Shown: in pieces, positions 35,788-44,202 of the stretch
How the letters are laid out: each line of letters starts with the position of its first letter
How positions within the stretch are numbered: the stretch's first letter is position 1
Program-made: the position numbers and the translations under genes
The notes under the pieces: generated by a model
Told to the model about the DNA's origin: nothing
The model's input: the letters and a program-made list of their open reading frames with translations, nothing else
The model's database searches: none
From: JAIBJN01 sp963802795
Lineage (GTDB): Bacteria > Actinomycetota > Thermoleophilia > Gaiellales > Gaiellaceae
Length of the DNA: 64,000 nucleotides
Assembly: GCA_963802795.1 (NCBI GenBank)
Contig: CAWDJV010000005.1
Coordinates: 372,001-436,000, forward strand
Reading direction: 5' to 3'

Positions 35788-36266
35788 CCGCCGAGCAGGT
35801 CTGGGAAGCGCTCGCCGAGATTCCCGACCCGGAGATCCCGGTCATCTCCCTCGTCGACCTCGGCGTCGTCCGCGAGGTGGAGGTCGTCGGTGGGCGAGTC
35901 CGCGTCCGGTTCACGCCGACGTTCCTCGGCTGCCCGGCCCAGGAGGTCATGCGCGACCGGATGGCCGAGGCCGTCCGCGCCCTCGACGCCGAGCCCGAGA
36001 TCGACGTCGTCCTCGACGACTCGTGGTCGACCGACCGCATCACGGTCGAGGGGCGGCGCAAGCTCGAGGAGTCCGGCTTTGCCCCGCCGGCCCCGCGCGC
36101 GGCCACCGGGCCGACGCTGGTCCAGCTCGAGGCGCGCGCGTTCCGCTGCCCCTACTGCGGCTCGGCCGACACGAAGCTCGAGAACATCTTCGGCCCGACG
36201 CCGTGCCGCTCGATCCGCTACTGCCAGAGCTGCCGCCAGCCCTTCGAGCAGTTCAAGACGATCTAG
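35781..36266 (+). CDS. paaD: phenylacetyl-CoA epoxidase assembly protein PaaD
   Basis: MIP18/DUF59-type maturation protein (161 aa) with a zinc-binding tail. Seen: IPDPEIPVISLVDLGVVREV, FTPTFLGCPAQEVMRDRM, and four cysteines in FRCPYCGSADT and YCQSCRQPFEQFK. ATG overlaps the paaC stop by seven bases (GTG 35784 is an alternative). No paaE-like reductase follows; the next gene is convergent, so the electron donor of the epoxidase must be encoded elsewhere. Confidence 0.93.
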   Translation: MVTAEQVWEALAEIPDPEIPVISLVDLGVVREVEVVGGRVRVRFTPTFLGCPAQEVMRDRMAEAVRALDAEPEIDVVLDDSWSTDRITVEGRRKLEESGFAPPAPRAATGPTLVQLEARAFRCPYCGSADTKLENIFGPTPCRSIRYCQSCRQPFEQFKTI

Positions 36267-36952
36267 GCTCTTCGCTCTGGCGCACCCAGAGCGTCACCAG
36301 GCGCGCGACCGTGGTGACGAGGAAGACCTGCCCGAGGACTGCCTCGGTGACCGTGAGCGCCTGCGGGAGCCCGACCGAGGGGGAGAGGTCGCCGAAGCCG
36401 AGCGTCGTCAGGGCGACGAAGCTGAAGTAGACGTACTCCGACTGCGGGTGCGGGCCGGGCTGGGTGAAGAACGGTTCCGACCTGAGCTCGTTGACGGCCA
36501 GGTAGACGAAGGCGAAGAGGAGCCCGAGCAGCACGTAGGAGCAGAGCGCGCCGAGGATCGTCTCGTGGGTGACGCGCTTGTGCCTGAGGACCCGGGTGAG
36601 CGTGATCGGGAGGGTCACGGTGACCAGGATCACGACCGGGAGCAGGTAGGTGAGCCCGATCACGGAGGCCGAGTCGAAGAAGAGGACGACGGGCGCGAGG
36701 GCGACGCAGGCGCCGACGAGGATCAGGTGCCGCCGCTCGATCCTGTGCCCGCGTCTGCGGCTCGCTGACGGCGACGAGGAGCGCGGCCGCGGCGAGCAGG
36801 GTGCTGCCGGCCGCGCCCCAGCGGGGATCGCTGACGACCTCCAGCAGGAAGAAGTTCGCGACCAGGAGGACGAGCAGGCTCGCGTAGCTGTCGAGAACGC
36901 GCACCGCGTCGCGCCCGATCTCCTGCCCGATTCGAGCTCCGAGCCCGCTCAC
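36253..36952 (-). CDS. potassium-channel family membrane protein (one frameshift)
   Basis: About 233 codons when joined. Seen: N-terminal helices VLDSYASLLVLLVANFFLL, further hydrophobic segments, LCSYVLLGLLFAFVYLAVNE, the pore loop YVYFSFVALTTLGFGDLSPS (TxGFGD selectivity filter) and a final helix. The N-terminal part (down to about 36770) and the rest are in different frames; removing one base near 36765-36772 restores a continuous protein (AVSSRRRGHRIERRHLILVG). GTG start at 36952. The 3' end overlaps paaD by 14 bases. A two-pore-helix voltage-insensitive K+ channel is likely. Confidence 0.8.
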
Positions 36953-37018
36953 GCCCGCGACGATAGCCGGGCGCCGGGACGGTGATCGCGAGACCCTACT
37001 CCCCGGCCGGGGTGGGAA

Positions 37019-37423
37019 TCAAGACCCGGCGAACGCCGCCCGTGTCTCGGAGCGGAGCAGCCAGGCGAGCCCGGCAATCGGGAGGACGAGGGGCAGGAAG
37101 CCGTAGCCGATCCCGTACCACGACCAGACGGTCGAGCGCGGGAACCACTCGGGAGCGGCGAGGCTGATCGTCCCGACGACGAGCACGCCGACCAGCTCGA
37201 AGCTGCACGAGGCGAGGGCCAGCCGCCAGGCGCGAGGACTGCGGCGGCGCAGCTGGGTGAACGCCACGACGTAGACGAGCGCAGCCGTGAGCGAGAGGCC
37301 GACTGCGAGCGGAGCCTCGTCGAGGCGGGTGAAGAGCTGGTACGTCGTTCGCGCTCCCGCAGCGACGGCGAAGAACCCGTACGCGAAGACGAGCACCTGT
37401 CCGAAGCCGTACCCCTCGTTCAT
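37019..37423 (-). CDS. hypothetical membrane protein (134 aa)
   Basis: Unrecognised protein with four predicted helices: residues ~7-27 (GQVLVFAYGFFAVAAGARTT), 39-56, 66-88 and 103-122. Short loops contain LRRRSPRAWRLALAS and APEWFPRSTVWSWYG. ATG start; GTACCCC lies just upstream but no clear ribosome site. It stands between the potassium channel and the zinc-ribbon protein, divergent from the latter. No function can be given. Confidence 0.75.
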   Translation of the reverse strand: MNEGYGFGQVLVFAYGFFAVAAGARTTYQLFTRLDEAPLAVGLSLTAALVYVVAFTQLRRRSPRAWRLALASCSFELVGVLVVGTISLAAPEWFPRSTVWSWYGIGYGFLPLVLPIAGLAWLLRSETRAAFAGS

Positions 37424-37452
37424 GGGCTGAGCCTAGTCAGGCGCACGTGCGC

Positions 37453-37500
37453 TTGACATGTATCGCACTCCTGCTATATACATAGCACGTCTGCTATCGG
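37453..37500 (+). promoter_or_regulatory. promoter with GCTAT repeats upstream of the zinc-ribbon gene
   Basis: TTGACA (37453-37458), 16 bases, then TATATA (37475-37480). A dyad GCTATATACATAGC (37473-37486) overlaps the -10, with a further TGCTAT at 37492-37497. The AT content is unusual here, suggesting a repressor site. Confidence 0.65.
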
Positions 37501-37516
37501 ATGGAGGAGGCGCCCG

Positions 37517-38428
37517 ATGAGCACAATCGAGACCCATGTCGACGTGGAGGAGATTCAGACGACGAAGAGCGAGAAGCTACTCGCCGTCGTCCTCGCTGCC
37601 TTTCTCCTCGTCGGCGGCCTGTGGGCCTACCAGAAGATCGACGACACGATCCGGGCTGCCGTCGCTCCGCCCGCGCTCAGCCAGGACGAGCGGGCTGCCG
37701 TGGACCGCCTGCTGACGGCTACCGAGAATGCAGCCCGGGCGGAGAACCGCGAGCGCCGGGCCCTCGCCGAGATGGAGATCGCGCGGGAGGCGTACCGAAC
37801 CGCGCTGGACGCGGGCGAGCCTGCGACTCAGCTCGAGCTCCGGTACGAGGACGAACAGGTCGCCTATGAGCGGGCCGGCGTCGCGCTTGCGGCTGCCAGG
37901 GCAGAGGTTGTCGCCGCCGGGCCGAGTGCCGCGGCTGCACAGGACCGGATCTCGGCAGCCGAGCGGCGGGCGGCGCGCACGGAGTCGCTCGGGAGCTTCG
38001 CGGGCCGGCTCGTCCTCGTCCTCGTGGCGATGGTCACCGCGTTCGCGCTGCTCCGGAGCCTGCGGGCGCGGGAGTCGCGTTACCTGCCGCTCGGCCTCGC
38101 GTCCGTGGGATTCGCGGCTGTGCTCGCCTTCGTGATGGCAGGGGACTATGTGACCGACTACGTCGACCCGCTCGAGTTCGGCCCGCTGGTCCTGGCGGCG
38201 GCGGGCATCGCGCTGACGCTGCTCGCCTTCGTCGCGCTCGAGCGCTACCTCGAGCGACGAATCCCCGTGCGACGCGTCCGCAAGGACGAGTGCCCGTTCT
38301 GCGGCTTCCCGAGACGCAGCGGTGGGCACTGCGAGGGATGTGGTCGCACCCTCGAGGTCGAGTGCGGCTCGTGCAGCGGCCTCCGGCGGGTCGGAGCGCC
38401 TCACTGCGGCGCTTGCGGCTCGGCGTGA
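37517..38428 (+). CDS. membrane protein with coiled coil and C-terminal zinc ribbons
   Basis: 303 aa, unrecognised family. Seen: a short cytoplasmic N-terminus, membrane helix near residues 22-40, a long Ala/Glu/Arg-rich helical region (residues ~55-155) likely to form an extracytoplasmic coiled coil, three more helices (about 158-178, 185-205, 215-240), then a double zinc-ribbon tail with CPFCGF, CEGCGR, CGSCSG and CGACGS. ATG preceded by GGAGGAGG nine bases upstream. The strong consensus promoter and overlapping dyad imply regulated expression. A stress-responsive membrane protein is possible; that is inference. Confidence 0.8.
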   Translation: MSTIETHVDVEEIQTTKSEKLLAVVLAAFLLVGGLWAYQKIDDTIRAAVAPPALSQDERAAVDRLLTATENAARAENRERRALAEMEIAREAYRTALDAGEPATQLELRYEDEQVAYERAGVALAAARAEVVAAGPSAAAAQDRISAAERRAARTESLGSFAGRLVLVLVAMVTAFALLRSLRARESRYLPLGLASVGFAAVLAFVMAGDYVTDYVDPLEFGPLVLAAAGIALTLLAFVALERYLERRIPVRRVRKDECPFCGFPRRSGGHCEGCGRTLEVECGSCSGLRRVGAPHCGACGSA

Positions 38429-38437
38429 AGGAAGGCC

Positions 38438-38465
38438 ACGGAGGGCCCCGGTCGGAGCCCTCCGT
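38438..38465. terminator. hairpin between convergent genes
   Basis: 9-bp stem ACGGAGGGC / GCCCTCCGT with a 10-base loop, between the zinc-ribbon gene and the ammonia-lyase-like gene; no T run. Confidence 0.55.
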
Positions 38466-38483
38466 AGCGGAGTTGCGAGTGTC

Positions 38484-40550
38484 CTAGCCGACCACTCCGT
38501 AGCCGTAGAGCTCTGGCCGGGGCCAGCCCAGGAGCTGCGGCGGCTTGCGCCGCTGCAGCCCGCGCGCGTCGGCGAGGCCCGTCGAGCCGGCCTGCACCGA
38601 CGGCTCGTCGCCCAGCGGCGGGTGGAACTCGGCCGCGGAGCGCTCGGCCAGGAAGTCGAGCGCGAGCTGGCCCGGAGGCACCGCGGGACGGTCGGCCGGG
38701 GCCATCTGCCACGGCACGACGTTCCGGAAGGCTTGCCAGGCCGCGGTCGGGCCGGATCCGAACGACCGCTGGATCCCCAGCACCTGCCCCTGCTTCTCGC
38801 GCACGTTCATCCAGTAGGTGGTGGTCAGGAGCTCCTGCCCCAGGAGCGCCAGCGTGTTGTCGACCGCGATGCGCGCCTTCTCGACCTTGATGCGACCTTC
38901 CGCCTCGAGGTCTTCGACGTTGGCGACGATCGCGTTCCCCTGCGCCGGCACCGGATTGGCCAGCGACAGGATCTCCGACGTGAGGTCGGCGATCGTGTAG
39001 TCGGCCGCCCGTGGAGCCGCATTGGCCGCCTCGGTGGCGGAGAGAACGCCGCCGGCCGAGGTGGCGCCGGGCCCGATCACTGTGAAGAACGTGTTCGTGA
39101 AGCGCTGGATCACCTGGCCGACCGCCGCGTCCATGCTCGCGATCGCAATCGTGAACGCTTCGATGTCGTTGACCCAGGAGATCGGGTCCCAGTTCGAGTT
39201 GGAGAGGATGTAGCCGTGCTCGCAGCCCGCGCCCACGCAGGCGGAGTTGTTGGGGCCACCCTTGACGAAGTACTGCAGGAACCACGGCGTGTTCAGCTCG
39301 GGCGAGTCGCTCGGCGACGTCCCGGGCAGGACCGCCGGGTTGTGGTCGGAGGAGTTGTTCTGGATGAAGATGTTCTTGTTCAGCCGGTCCCAGGTCTCCC
39401 AGGCAGCGCCGTTTCGCTGGCTGTTCGCCCTGAGGCTCTCCGGGTCCTGGATGATGCGGGTCGGGACGCCCGTGCTCGAGAGCTCGTCCATCTGGAACAG
39501 GTAGCTGCCGCTGATCAGGTCGAGCGCCCGCGCGGCCGAGAAGTTCTGCCACGGGAAGGGTCGCGCCTCCTGCACGATCGAGGCGATCGGCGTCACGCTC
39601 GAGTTCATCCCGAGCAACGCCATCGCGTAGATCATGTCCGCCCAGTTGAGCGCGTGGCGGGCGTCGTAGAGGAGGAGCGCCGCCTGCCCGGCCGAGAACG
39701 CGTTCGTGCTGACGAGAGCTGCGTCGTCGGCTGCGAAGGGAGCTCCCGGCGCGAACGGCTGGGCCGGCTGCTCCTGGAGCGGCTTCAGCCCGGCTCTCTG
39801 CAGGGCTTTCATTGCGGACATCCGCTTGCCCTTGTAGTAGGCGTCACCGGAGCCGACCATCGTCGCCCCGACGTTGGTCATCTGCGGGAGATCACCCTCA
39901 CCGGGCGATCCACGCGACTGCACGACCGGTGAGACGTTCTTGTTGAGCAGGTCGATCAGCATCTGCGTCAACTGGGGTGTCGCGGCCTCGTAGACCATGT
40001 TGTTCGCGCGGACGACCATCATCGCCCGCACGATCTCCTCGTCCGCGACCTCGGGGCCGAAACCGCTCCGCGTGCCGGCCTGGAAGCGCTGCAGCTGGCG
40101 TTGGAGCAGGAAGTCGCGGTTCGAGCAGGGAACCTGGGTGATCGGGCAGATCTGGCCGGCGACGACTTCCGTCGAAAGCGGGTCGCCGGTGAAGATCGGA
40201 ACCTGCCGCCCCGACCCTGTGCCGCGGTTGAAGAAGTAGATGGGGATGCCCTCGCGCGCACCCTCCAGGAGGAGGTAGTACGCGTTGAGTGTGCGCTGAC
40301 GGGCCTCGTCGGCGAGCTTCACCTTGGCGCCGAAGCGCGCCACGGCGACGACGTCGTCGATCGTGAGGTGCTTCCCGTCGAGCGTGACGGTCTTGCCGCT
40401 CTGGCTGTTTCCACTCATCTTGAACGCCGGAGCGCTCGAGAAGTCGTACGCCGTTGCGGTCGGGACCTGGAGAGCGAAGAAGATGATGCTCGCAAGAACG
40501 ACGGCGACAATCCACGTCGTCTTGCGGCCATGCGGTGTCGAGCCTGCCAT
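38484..40550 (-). CDS. secreted aromatic amino acid ammonia-lyase homologue without MIO triad
   Basis: 688 aa with a signal sequence (TTWIVAVVLASIIFFALQVP). The HAL/PAL fold is recognisable: LDGKHLTIDDVVAVARFGAK, IPIYFFNRGTGSGRQVPIFT, GDAYYKGKRMSAMKALQRAG, IIQDPESLRANSQRNGAAWE, FIQNNSSDHNPAV and ISWVNDIEAFTIAIASMDAA. In active enzymes GSVGASGDL forms the MIO cofactor from Ala-Ser-Gly. Here the same place (residues 214-221) reads GSPGEGDL, one residue short and with no Ser, so MIO cannot form. ATG has AGGAGGAG two bases upstream. A short upstream frame with its own Shine-Dalgarno lies in the leader. Catalysis is doubtful; role unknown. Confidence 0.82.
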   Translation of the reverse strand: MAGSTPHGRKTTWIVAVVLASIIFFALQVPTATAYDFSSAPAFKMSGNSQSGKTVTLDGKHLTIDDVVAVARFGAKVKLADEARQRTLNAYYLLLEGAREGIPIYFFNRGTGSGRQVPIFTGDPLSTEVVAGQICPITQVPCSNRDFLLQRQLQRFQAGTRSGFGPEVADEEIVRAMMVVRANNMVYEAATPQLTQMLIDLLNKNVSPVVQSRGSPGEGDLPQMTNVGATMVGSGDAYYKGKRMSAMKALQRAGLKPLQEQPAQPFAPGAPFAADDAALVSTNAFSAGQAALLLYDARHALNWADMIYAMALLGMNSSVTPIASIVQEARPFPWQNFSAARALDLISGSYLFQMDELSSTGVPTRIIQDPESLRANSQRNGAAWETWDRLNKNIFIQNNSSDHNPAVLPGTSPSDSPELNTPWFLQYFVKGGPNNSACVGAGCEHGYILSNSNWDPISWVNDIEAFTIAIASMDAAVGQVIQRFTNTFFTVIGPGATSAGGVLSATEAANAAPRAADYTIADLTSEILSLANPVPAQGNAIVANVEDLEAEGRIKVEKARIAVDNTLALLGQELLTTTYWMNVREKQGQVLGIQRSFGSGPTAAWQAFRNVVPWQMAPADRPAVPPGQLALDFLAERSAAEFHPPLGDEPSVQAGSTGLADARGLQRRKPPQLLGWPRPELYGYGVVG

Positions 40551-40629
40551 GTCTCCTCCTTCGCAGTCGCGGACCGAGCGTGCGGCCACGCGAGTTGCGC
40601 GAGTTGGTCCTGATGGACTGGACGCCTGC

Positions 40630-40698
40630 CTAGAGCCGCCGGCGAAGCGGCAGGGCGCCTGGTCTAGGACGGGTCGACAGACGGCACTGCTCGACCAC
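40630..40698 (-). CDS. possible 22-aa leader peptide
   Basis: A 23-codon frame starting GTG at 40698 with GAGGAGG five bases upstream, in the leader of the ammonia-lyase-like gene. Translation is VVEQCRLSTRPRPGALPLRR plus RL. CCTAGA and TCTAGG around its end can pair into a hairpin. It could be an attenuator peptide or chance; no homologue is known to me. Confidence 0.3.
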   Translation of the reverse strand: MVEQCRLSTRPRPGALPLRRRL

Positions 40699-40791
40699 AG
40701 TCACCTCCTCTTCTCTGCCCGCGCGAGGCGACGGTGCGGCTAGGGCGGCGACCTTAACACCGGCCCGGCCTCGGTGCAAAGATGCGGGCCG

Positions 40792-41196
40792 ATGCCGGGT
40801 ACACCCTCAGGGCGGCTCGCGCGCGGGCTGGCCCTCGCCGCGGCGACCGCGTCGCTCGCCACGGCCGGTTGCGGCGGGACGCCGAAGGAGGAGCCGACCC
40901 GCGAAGACATCGACCTCGTCGCGGCGGCCGTCGGGGACATCGTCTACCAGTGCGGCTCGTACACGGCCGGGCACGTCGCCGCCCCGGACGCTCAGGCGCT
41001 CGAGCGCGACGTCGACACGCTCCTCGAGGCCTACGACCGGCTGGAGCCCGACACGTCGTTCGAGGTGGGCGCCGACGCCGGCATCCCGCGAACGACCTCC
41101 CTGCGAGAGGAGTTGCGCTTCAGCGCGCGCATCCTGGACGAGAACTGCCTGCCGGAGCAGGCCGAGCGGCTGACCGAGTCGGCTAGCGACCGCTGA
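40792..41196 (+). CDS. hypothetical lipoprotein
   Basis: 134 aa. Seen: basic N-terminus, hydrophobic segment LARGLALAAATASLATAGC with lipobox LATAGC, then GGTPKEEPTREDIDLVAAAV and a helical domain with two more cysteines (YQCGSYTAG, DENCLPEQAERL). Probably lipid-anchored outside the membrane. ATG 40792 was chosen; an in-frame GTG lies six codons upstream. It ends by overlapping the convergent paaG-like gene by 14 bases. No function recognised. Confidence 0.75.
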   Translation: MPGTPSGRLARGLALAAATASLATAGCGGTPKEEPTREDIDLVAAAVGDIVYQCGSYTAGHVAAPDAQALERDVDTLLEAYDRLEPDTSFEVGADAGIPRTTSLREELRFSARILDENCLPEQAERLTESASDR

Positions 41197-41953
41197 AGCG
41201 CGGGTCTCGCTTCTCGAGGAAGGCAGCGACGCCTTCCGCGAAGTCCTCGGTACGGGTCGCGGCCAGCTGGATCTGCGCCTCGAGCTCGAGCTGGTCGTCC
41301 AGCCGCGACGAGGCCGCGCGCTCGAAGAGACGCTTCGTCATCGCGATCGCCCTCGTCGGAAGGGCCGCCAGCTCGGCGGCACGCTCCTGCGTGCGGGCGA
41401 GGAGGGCGTCGGCCTCCACGACCTCGGAGACGAGCCCCCATTCGAGCGCCTCCTCGGCGCCGACCTTGCGGCCGGAGCACATCCACTCGAAGGCCCTCGC
41501 GTAGCCGAGCAAGCGCGGCACGAGCCAGGAGCCGCCCGTGTCCGGGACGAGGCCGACGTTCACGAACGCGGGGACGAACGCCGCCGAGTCGGCTGCGAGG
41601 CGCACGTCGCAAGCGCAGGCGAGCGAGAGGCCGGCTCCCGCCGCCGCACCGTTGACGGCCGCAAGCACGGGCTTCTCCAGCCCGCGCAGGCCGAGCACGT
41701 GGCGGTTCCACCGCTCCCGCAGGAGCGCCGCGACGTCCCGCTCTCCCGCTCCGAGCTCGGAGAGATCCTGCCCGACGCAGAAGCCGCGCCCGGCGCCGGT
41801 GAGCACGACGGCGCGCACTTCCGGAGGGGCTGCCTCCTTGAGTGCGGCACGAAAAGCCTCGTGGGTCGCGGCGTCGAAGGCGTTCAGCTTGTCCGGCCGG
41901 TTCAGCGTGATCGTCAGCACCGAGCCGTCGCGGGTCGTCTCGACCTCAGGCAT
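41183..41953 (-). CDS. PaaG-like enoyl-CoA hydratase/isomerase
   Basis: Crotonase-fold protein (256 aa). Seen: TITLNRPDKLNAFD, GAGRGFCVGQDLSELG (oxyanion loop), NGAAAGAGLSLACACDVRLA, NVGLVPDTGGSWLVPRLLGY and WGLVSEVVEADAL. The GLVPDTGGSWLVPRLLG stretch is typical of PaaG, the ring 1,2-epoxyphenylacetyl-CoA isomerase. It lies 5 kb from paaABCD, which supports that role, but a generic enoyl-CoA hydratase cannot be excluded. ATG with GAGGAG four bases upstream. Confidence 0.85.
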   Translation of the reverse strand: MPEVETTRDGSVLTITLNRPDKLNAFDAATHEAFRAALKEAAPPEVRAVVLTGAGRGFCVGQDLSELGAGERDVAALLRERWNRHVLGLRGLEKPVLAAVNGAAAGAGLSLACACDVRLAADSAAFVPAFVNVGLVPDTGGSWLVPRLLGYARAFEWMCSGRKVGAEEALEWGLVSEVVEADALLARTQERAAELAALPTRAIAMTKRLFERAASSRLDDQLELEAQIQLAATRTEDFAEGVAAFLEKRDPRFSGR

Positions 41954-41984
41954 GCCGCTCCTCGGTAGACCTGCACGTGTCAGC

Positions 41985-41990
41985 TAGCGT
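41985..41990 (+). promoter_or_regulatory. leaderless -10 box for HtrA-like gene
   Basis: TAGCGT seven bases before ATG 41998. Confidence 0.5.
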
Positions 41991-41997
41991 GGAACCG

Positions 41998-42978
41998 ATG
42001 GCCGATCTTACGTTCATTTCCTCCGAGGAAGTCACCGAGGAGGAGGCGCTCGACGCCTACTCGCGGGCGGTCGTTGCCGTCGCCGAGCGACTCTCGCCCT
42101 CGGTCGCGAACCTGCGGGTCGCGCGCCGGGTTCGCGGCGGCCGCGTGGCGACGGGCGGTGGCAGCGGAGTCGTCGTCACCCCGGACGGCTTCATGCTCAC
42201 CTCCGCTCACGTCGTGGCGGCCGCCCACGGGACCGTCGAGGCGTCCTTCGTCGACGGCCGCGAGGTCTCGGCCGAGGTGGTGGGCGCCGATCCGCTCTCC
42301 GACCTCGCCGTCCTCCGCTCGGACTCGGCCGATCTCGTCCCGGCAGTCCTGGGCGACGCCGAGGACCTGCGGGTGGGCCAGCTCGTGGTCGCGATCGGGA
42401 ACCCGAACGGCTTCGCCGGCTCGGTCACCGCCGGGGTGGTCTCCGCTCTGGGCCGCTCGCTGCCCGTGCGCTCGCGGGCTGCTGGGCGAATCGTCGAGAA
42501 CGTCATCCAGACCGACGCCGCCCTCAATCCTGGGAACTCGGGCGGGGCGCTCGCGGACGGCCGGGGCTGCGTCGTGGGCATCAACACCGCGGTCGCCGGC
42601 GTCGGTCTCGGCCTCGCCGTGCCGATCAACGCGACGACCCGCAGGATCATCGGCGCGCTCATGCGCGACGGCCGCTTCGTGCGCGCGTACATCGGGATCG
42701 CGGGCGGCTCGCGGCCCCTCCCGCCGAAGCTCGCGCGTGAGCTGGGCCGTACGGCCGGGGTCGAGGTCGTCGAGGTCGTGGAGGGCAGCCCCGCGGCCAA
42801 GGCCGGGCTTCGGCCCGAGGACCTGATCGTGTCCGTGGGCGGGACGGACGTCGAGGGCGCGGACGATCTCCAGCGCCTCATGGCGAGCGAGCTGATCGGC
42901 GAGCGCATCGATGCGCTGGTCATCCGCGACGGCCGCGCCCTGACCGTCGAGCTCGTGCCCGTCGAGCTCGAGGTGTAG
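41998..42978 (+). CDS. HtrA/DegP-like trypsin-fold protease with PDZ domain
   Basis: 326 aa. Seen: catalytic triad in LTSAHVVAAAHG (His), PLSDLAVLRSD (Asp) and NPGNSGGALADG (Ser), then a PDZ domain from about residue 225 (VVEGSPAAKAGLRPEDLIVS). It lacks an obvious signal peptide or membrane anchor, unlike most HtrA, so a cytoplasmic location or a missed N-terminus is possible. ATG 41998 was chosen from a TAGCGT box seven bases upstream; a GTG at 41977 is in frame. Divergent from the paaG-like gene. Confidence 0.9.
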   Translation: MADLTFISSEEVTEEEALDAYSRAVVAVAERLSPSVANLRVARRVRGGRVATGGGSGVVVTPDGFMLTSAHVVAAAHGTVEASFVDGREVSAEVVGADPLSDLAVLRSDSADLVPAVLGDAEDLRVGQLVVAIGNPNGFAGSVTAGVVSALGRSLPVRSRAAGRIVENVIQTDAALNPGNSGGALADGRGCVVGINTAVAGVGLGLAVPINATTRRIIGALMRDGRFVRAYIGIAGGSRPLPPKLARELGRTAGVEVVEVVEGSPAAKAGLRPEDLIVSVGGTDVEGADDLQRLMASELIGERIDALVIRDGRALTVELVPVELEV

Positions 42979-43001
42979 TGCCCTCGTCAGGACCGCGCCG
43001 C

Positions 43002-44186
43002 CTAGCCGATCTCGATCCCGCCCCCTTCGCGCACGTGTCGCTCGTGCGTGGCGACCTCGACGACGACCTGCGCGACGAGCGCCCCGACCAGGATCGCCAG
43101 GAGCGGGACGATGCCGAGGTCCGGGCCCACAGCGCCCAGCCCGAGCGCGAGCCCTGCCGTCCCGAGACGGAGCCAGAGGTCGACGTCGAGCCGTGAACGA
43201 TTCGTGACGAGGTGGATGACTGCGATCGAGCCCATGAAGAGCGCGACGCCCAGGCAGATGATCCAGGAGACCGCGCCGGTGAGGCCCGCCTCCTGTGTCG
43301 CTTCGATGCCGAGCTTGATCCCGGCCCCGAGTGCAGCCAGGCCCGTCAGAAGCGGAAGGTGCGCGTAGAGGTAGATCTGGCCCGCCAGGACCGTCCGCAT
43401 GACGATCGAGGTGTCGACGTAGTCGAAGTAGAGCCACCACAGCGCACCGGCAGCGGCGAAGCCGAGCGCCGCGGTGGCAGCGGACTCGAGGCCCCAGCTC
43501 ACGGTCGACGTCCCCACGACCACGGCCAGGACGCTCTCGCCGAAGACGATGATCGTGAACAGGCCGACGCGCTCCGGGATGTGGGAAGCGTGGATCGGAA
43601 CCAGGCGGATCCGCTTCTGGCTCACGAGGGGCGTGCCGAGGTCGATCGTCAAAGCGAGGGCCCAGAGCCAGTAGCGGAAGGGCGGCTCGACTGCGATCGA
43701 CACGAGGAAGATCGCGACGCTGGCGGCGAAGGCCGGGATGTAAGCGTTCAGGAGCGGCCGCGCCGCAGGCAGGTTCCACCAGGCGCGAGCGTTGAGGAGG
43801 ACGACGATCGCCCGCACGCTCGCGTAGGCAAGCGCGAAGCTCTCCGTCTCCCCGTGGAAGGCGTCCGGGATGACGGACGCGAGGACGGCGACTCCGAACA
43901 TGCCCGCGATCATGAGGATCCGGTGCGGCGGGTCGTCCGTGTCGAAGCGGTCCGCGTAGAAGGTGTACCCGACCCACGCCCACCAGACGGCGACGAACAG
44001 GCCGGCGAAGACGAGGAACCCACGGACGCTCGGGTCCTCCGCGAGCCCGTCGGCGAGCTGCGCGATGGCGACGACGAAGACCAGGTCGAAGAAGAGCTCC
44101 AGCCAGGTGGCATGGCGCTCGTCCCCGTCGCCCTCCTCGAGCGTCCGAAGCCGAGGCGGATCGTGCCAGCGCGACGAGGTCGCCAT
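43002..44186 (-). CDS. LtrA (low temperature requirement A) family membrane protein
   Basis: 394 aa, about eleven helices. Seen: family N-terminus RHATWLELFFDLVFVVAIAQ, VWWAWVGYTFYADRFDTDD, HIPERVGLFTIIVFGESVLA and LWWLYFDYVD, all hallmark positions. The function of LtrA in most bacteria is unknown. ATG start without a clear Shine-Dalgarno. It sits between the protease and the crotonase genes without an obvious link. Confidence 0.92.
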   Translation of the reverse strand: MATSSRWHDPPRLRTLEEGDGDERHATWLELFFDLVFVVAIAQLADGLAEDPSVRGFLVFAGLFVAVWWAWVGYTFYADRFDTDDPPHRILMIAGMFGVAVLASVIPDAFHGETESFALAYASVRAIVVLLNARAWWNLPAARPLLNAYIPAFAASVAIFLVSIAVEPPFRYWLWALALTIDLGTPLVSQKRIRLVPIHASHIPERVGLFTIIVFGESVLAVVVGTSTVSWGLESAATAALGFAAAGALWWLYFDYVDTSIVMRTVLAGQIYLYAHLPLLTGLAALGAGIKLGIEATQEAGLTGAVSWIICLGVALFMGSIAVIHLVTNRSRLDVDLWLRLGTAGLALGLGAVGPDLGIVPLLAILVGALVAQVVVEVATHERHVREGGGIEIG

Positions 44187-44202
44187 TGTCCAGGAGAACG
44201 AG

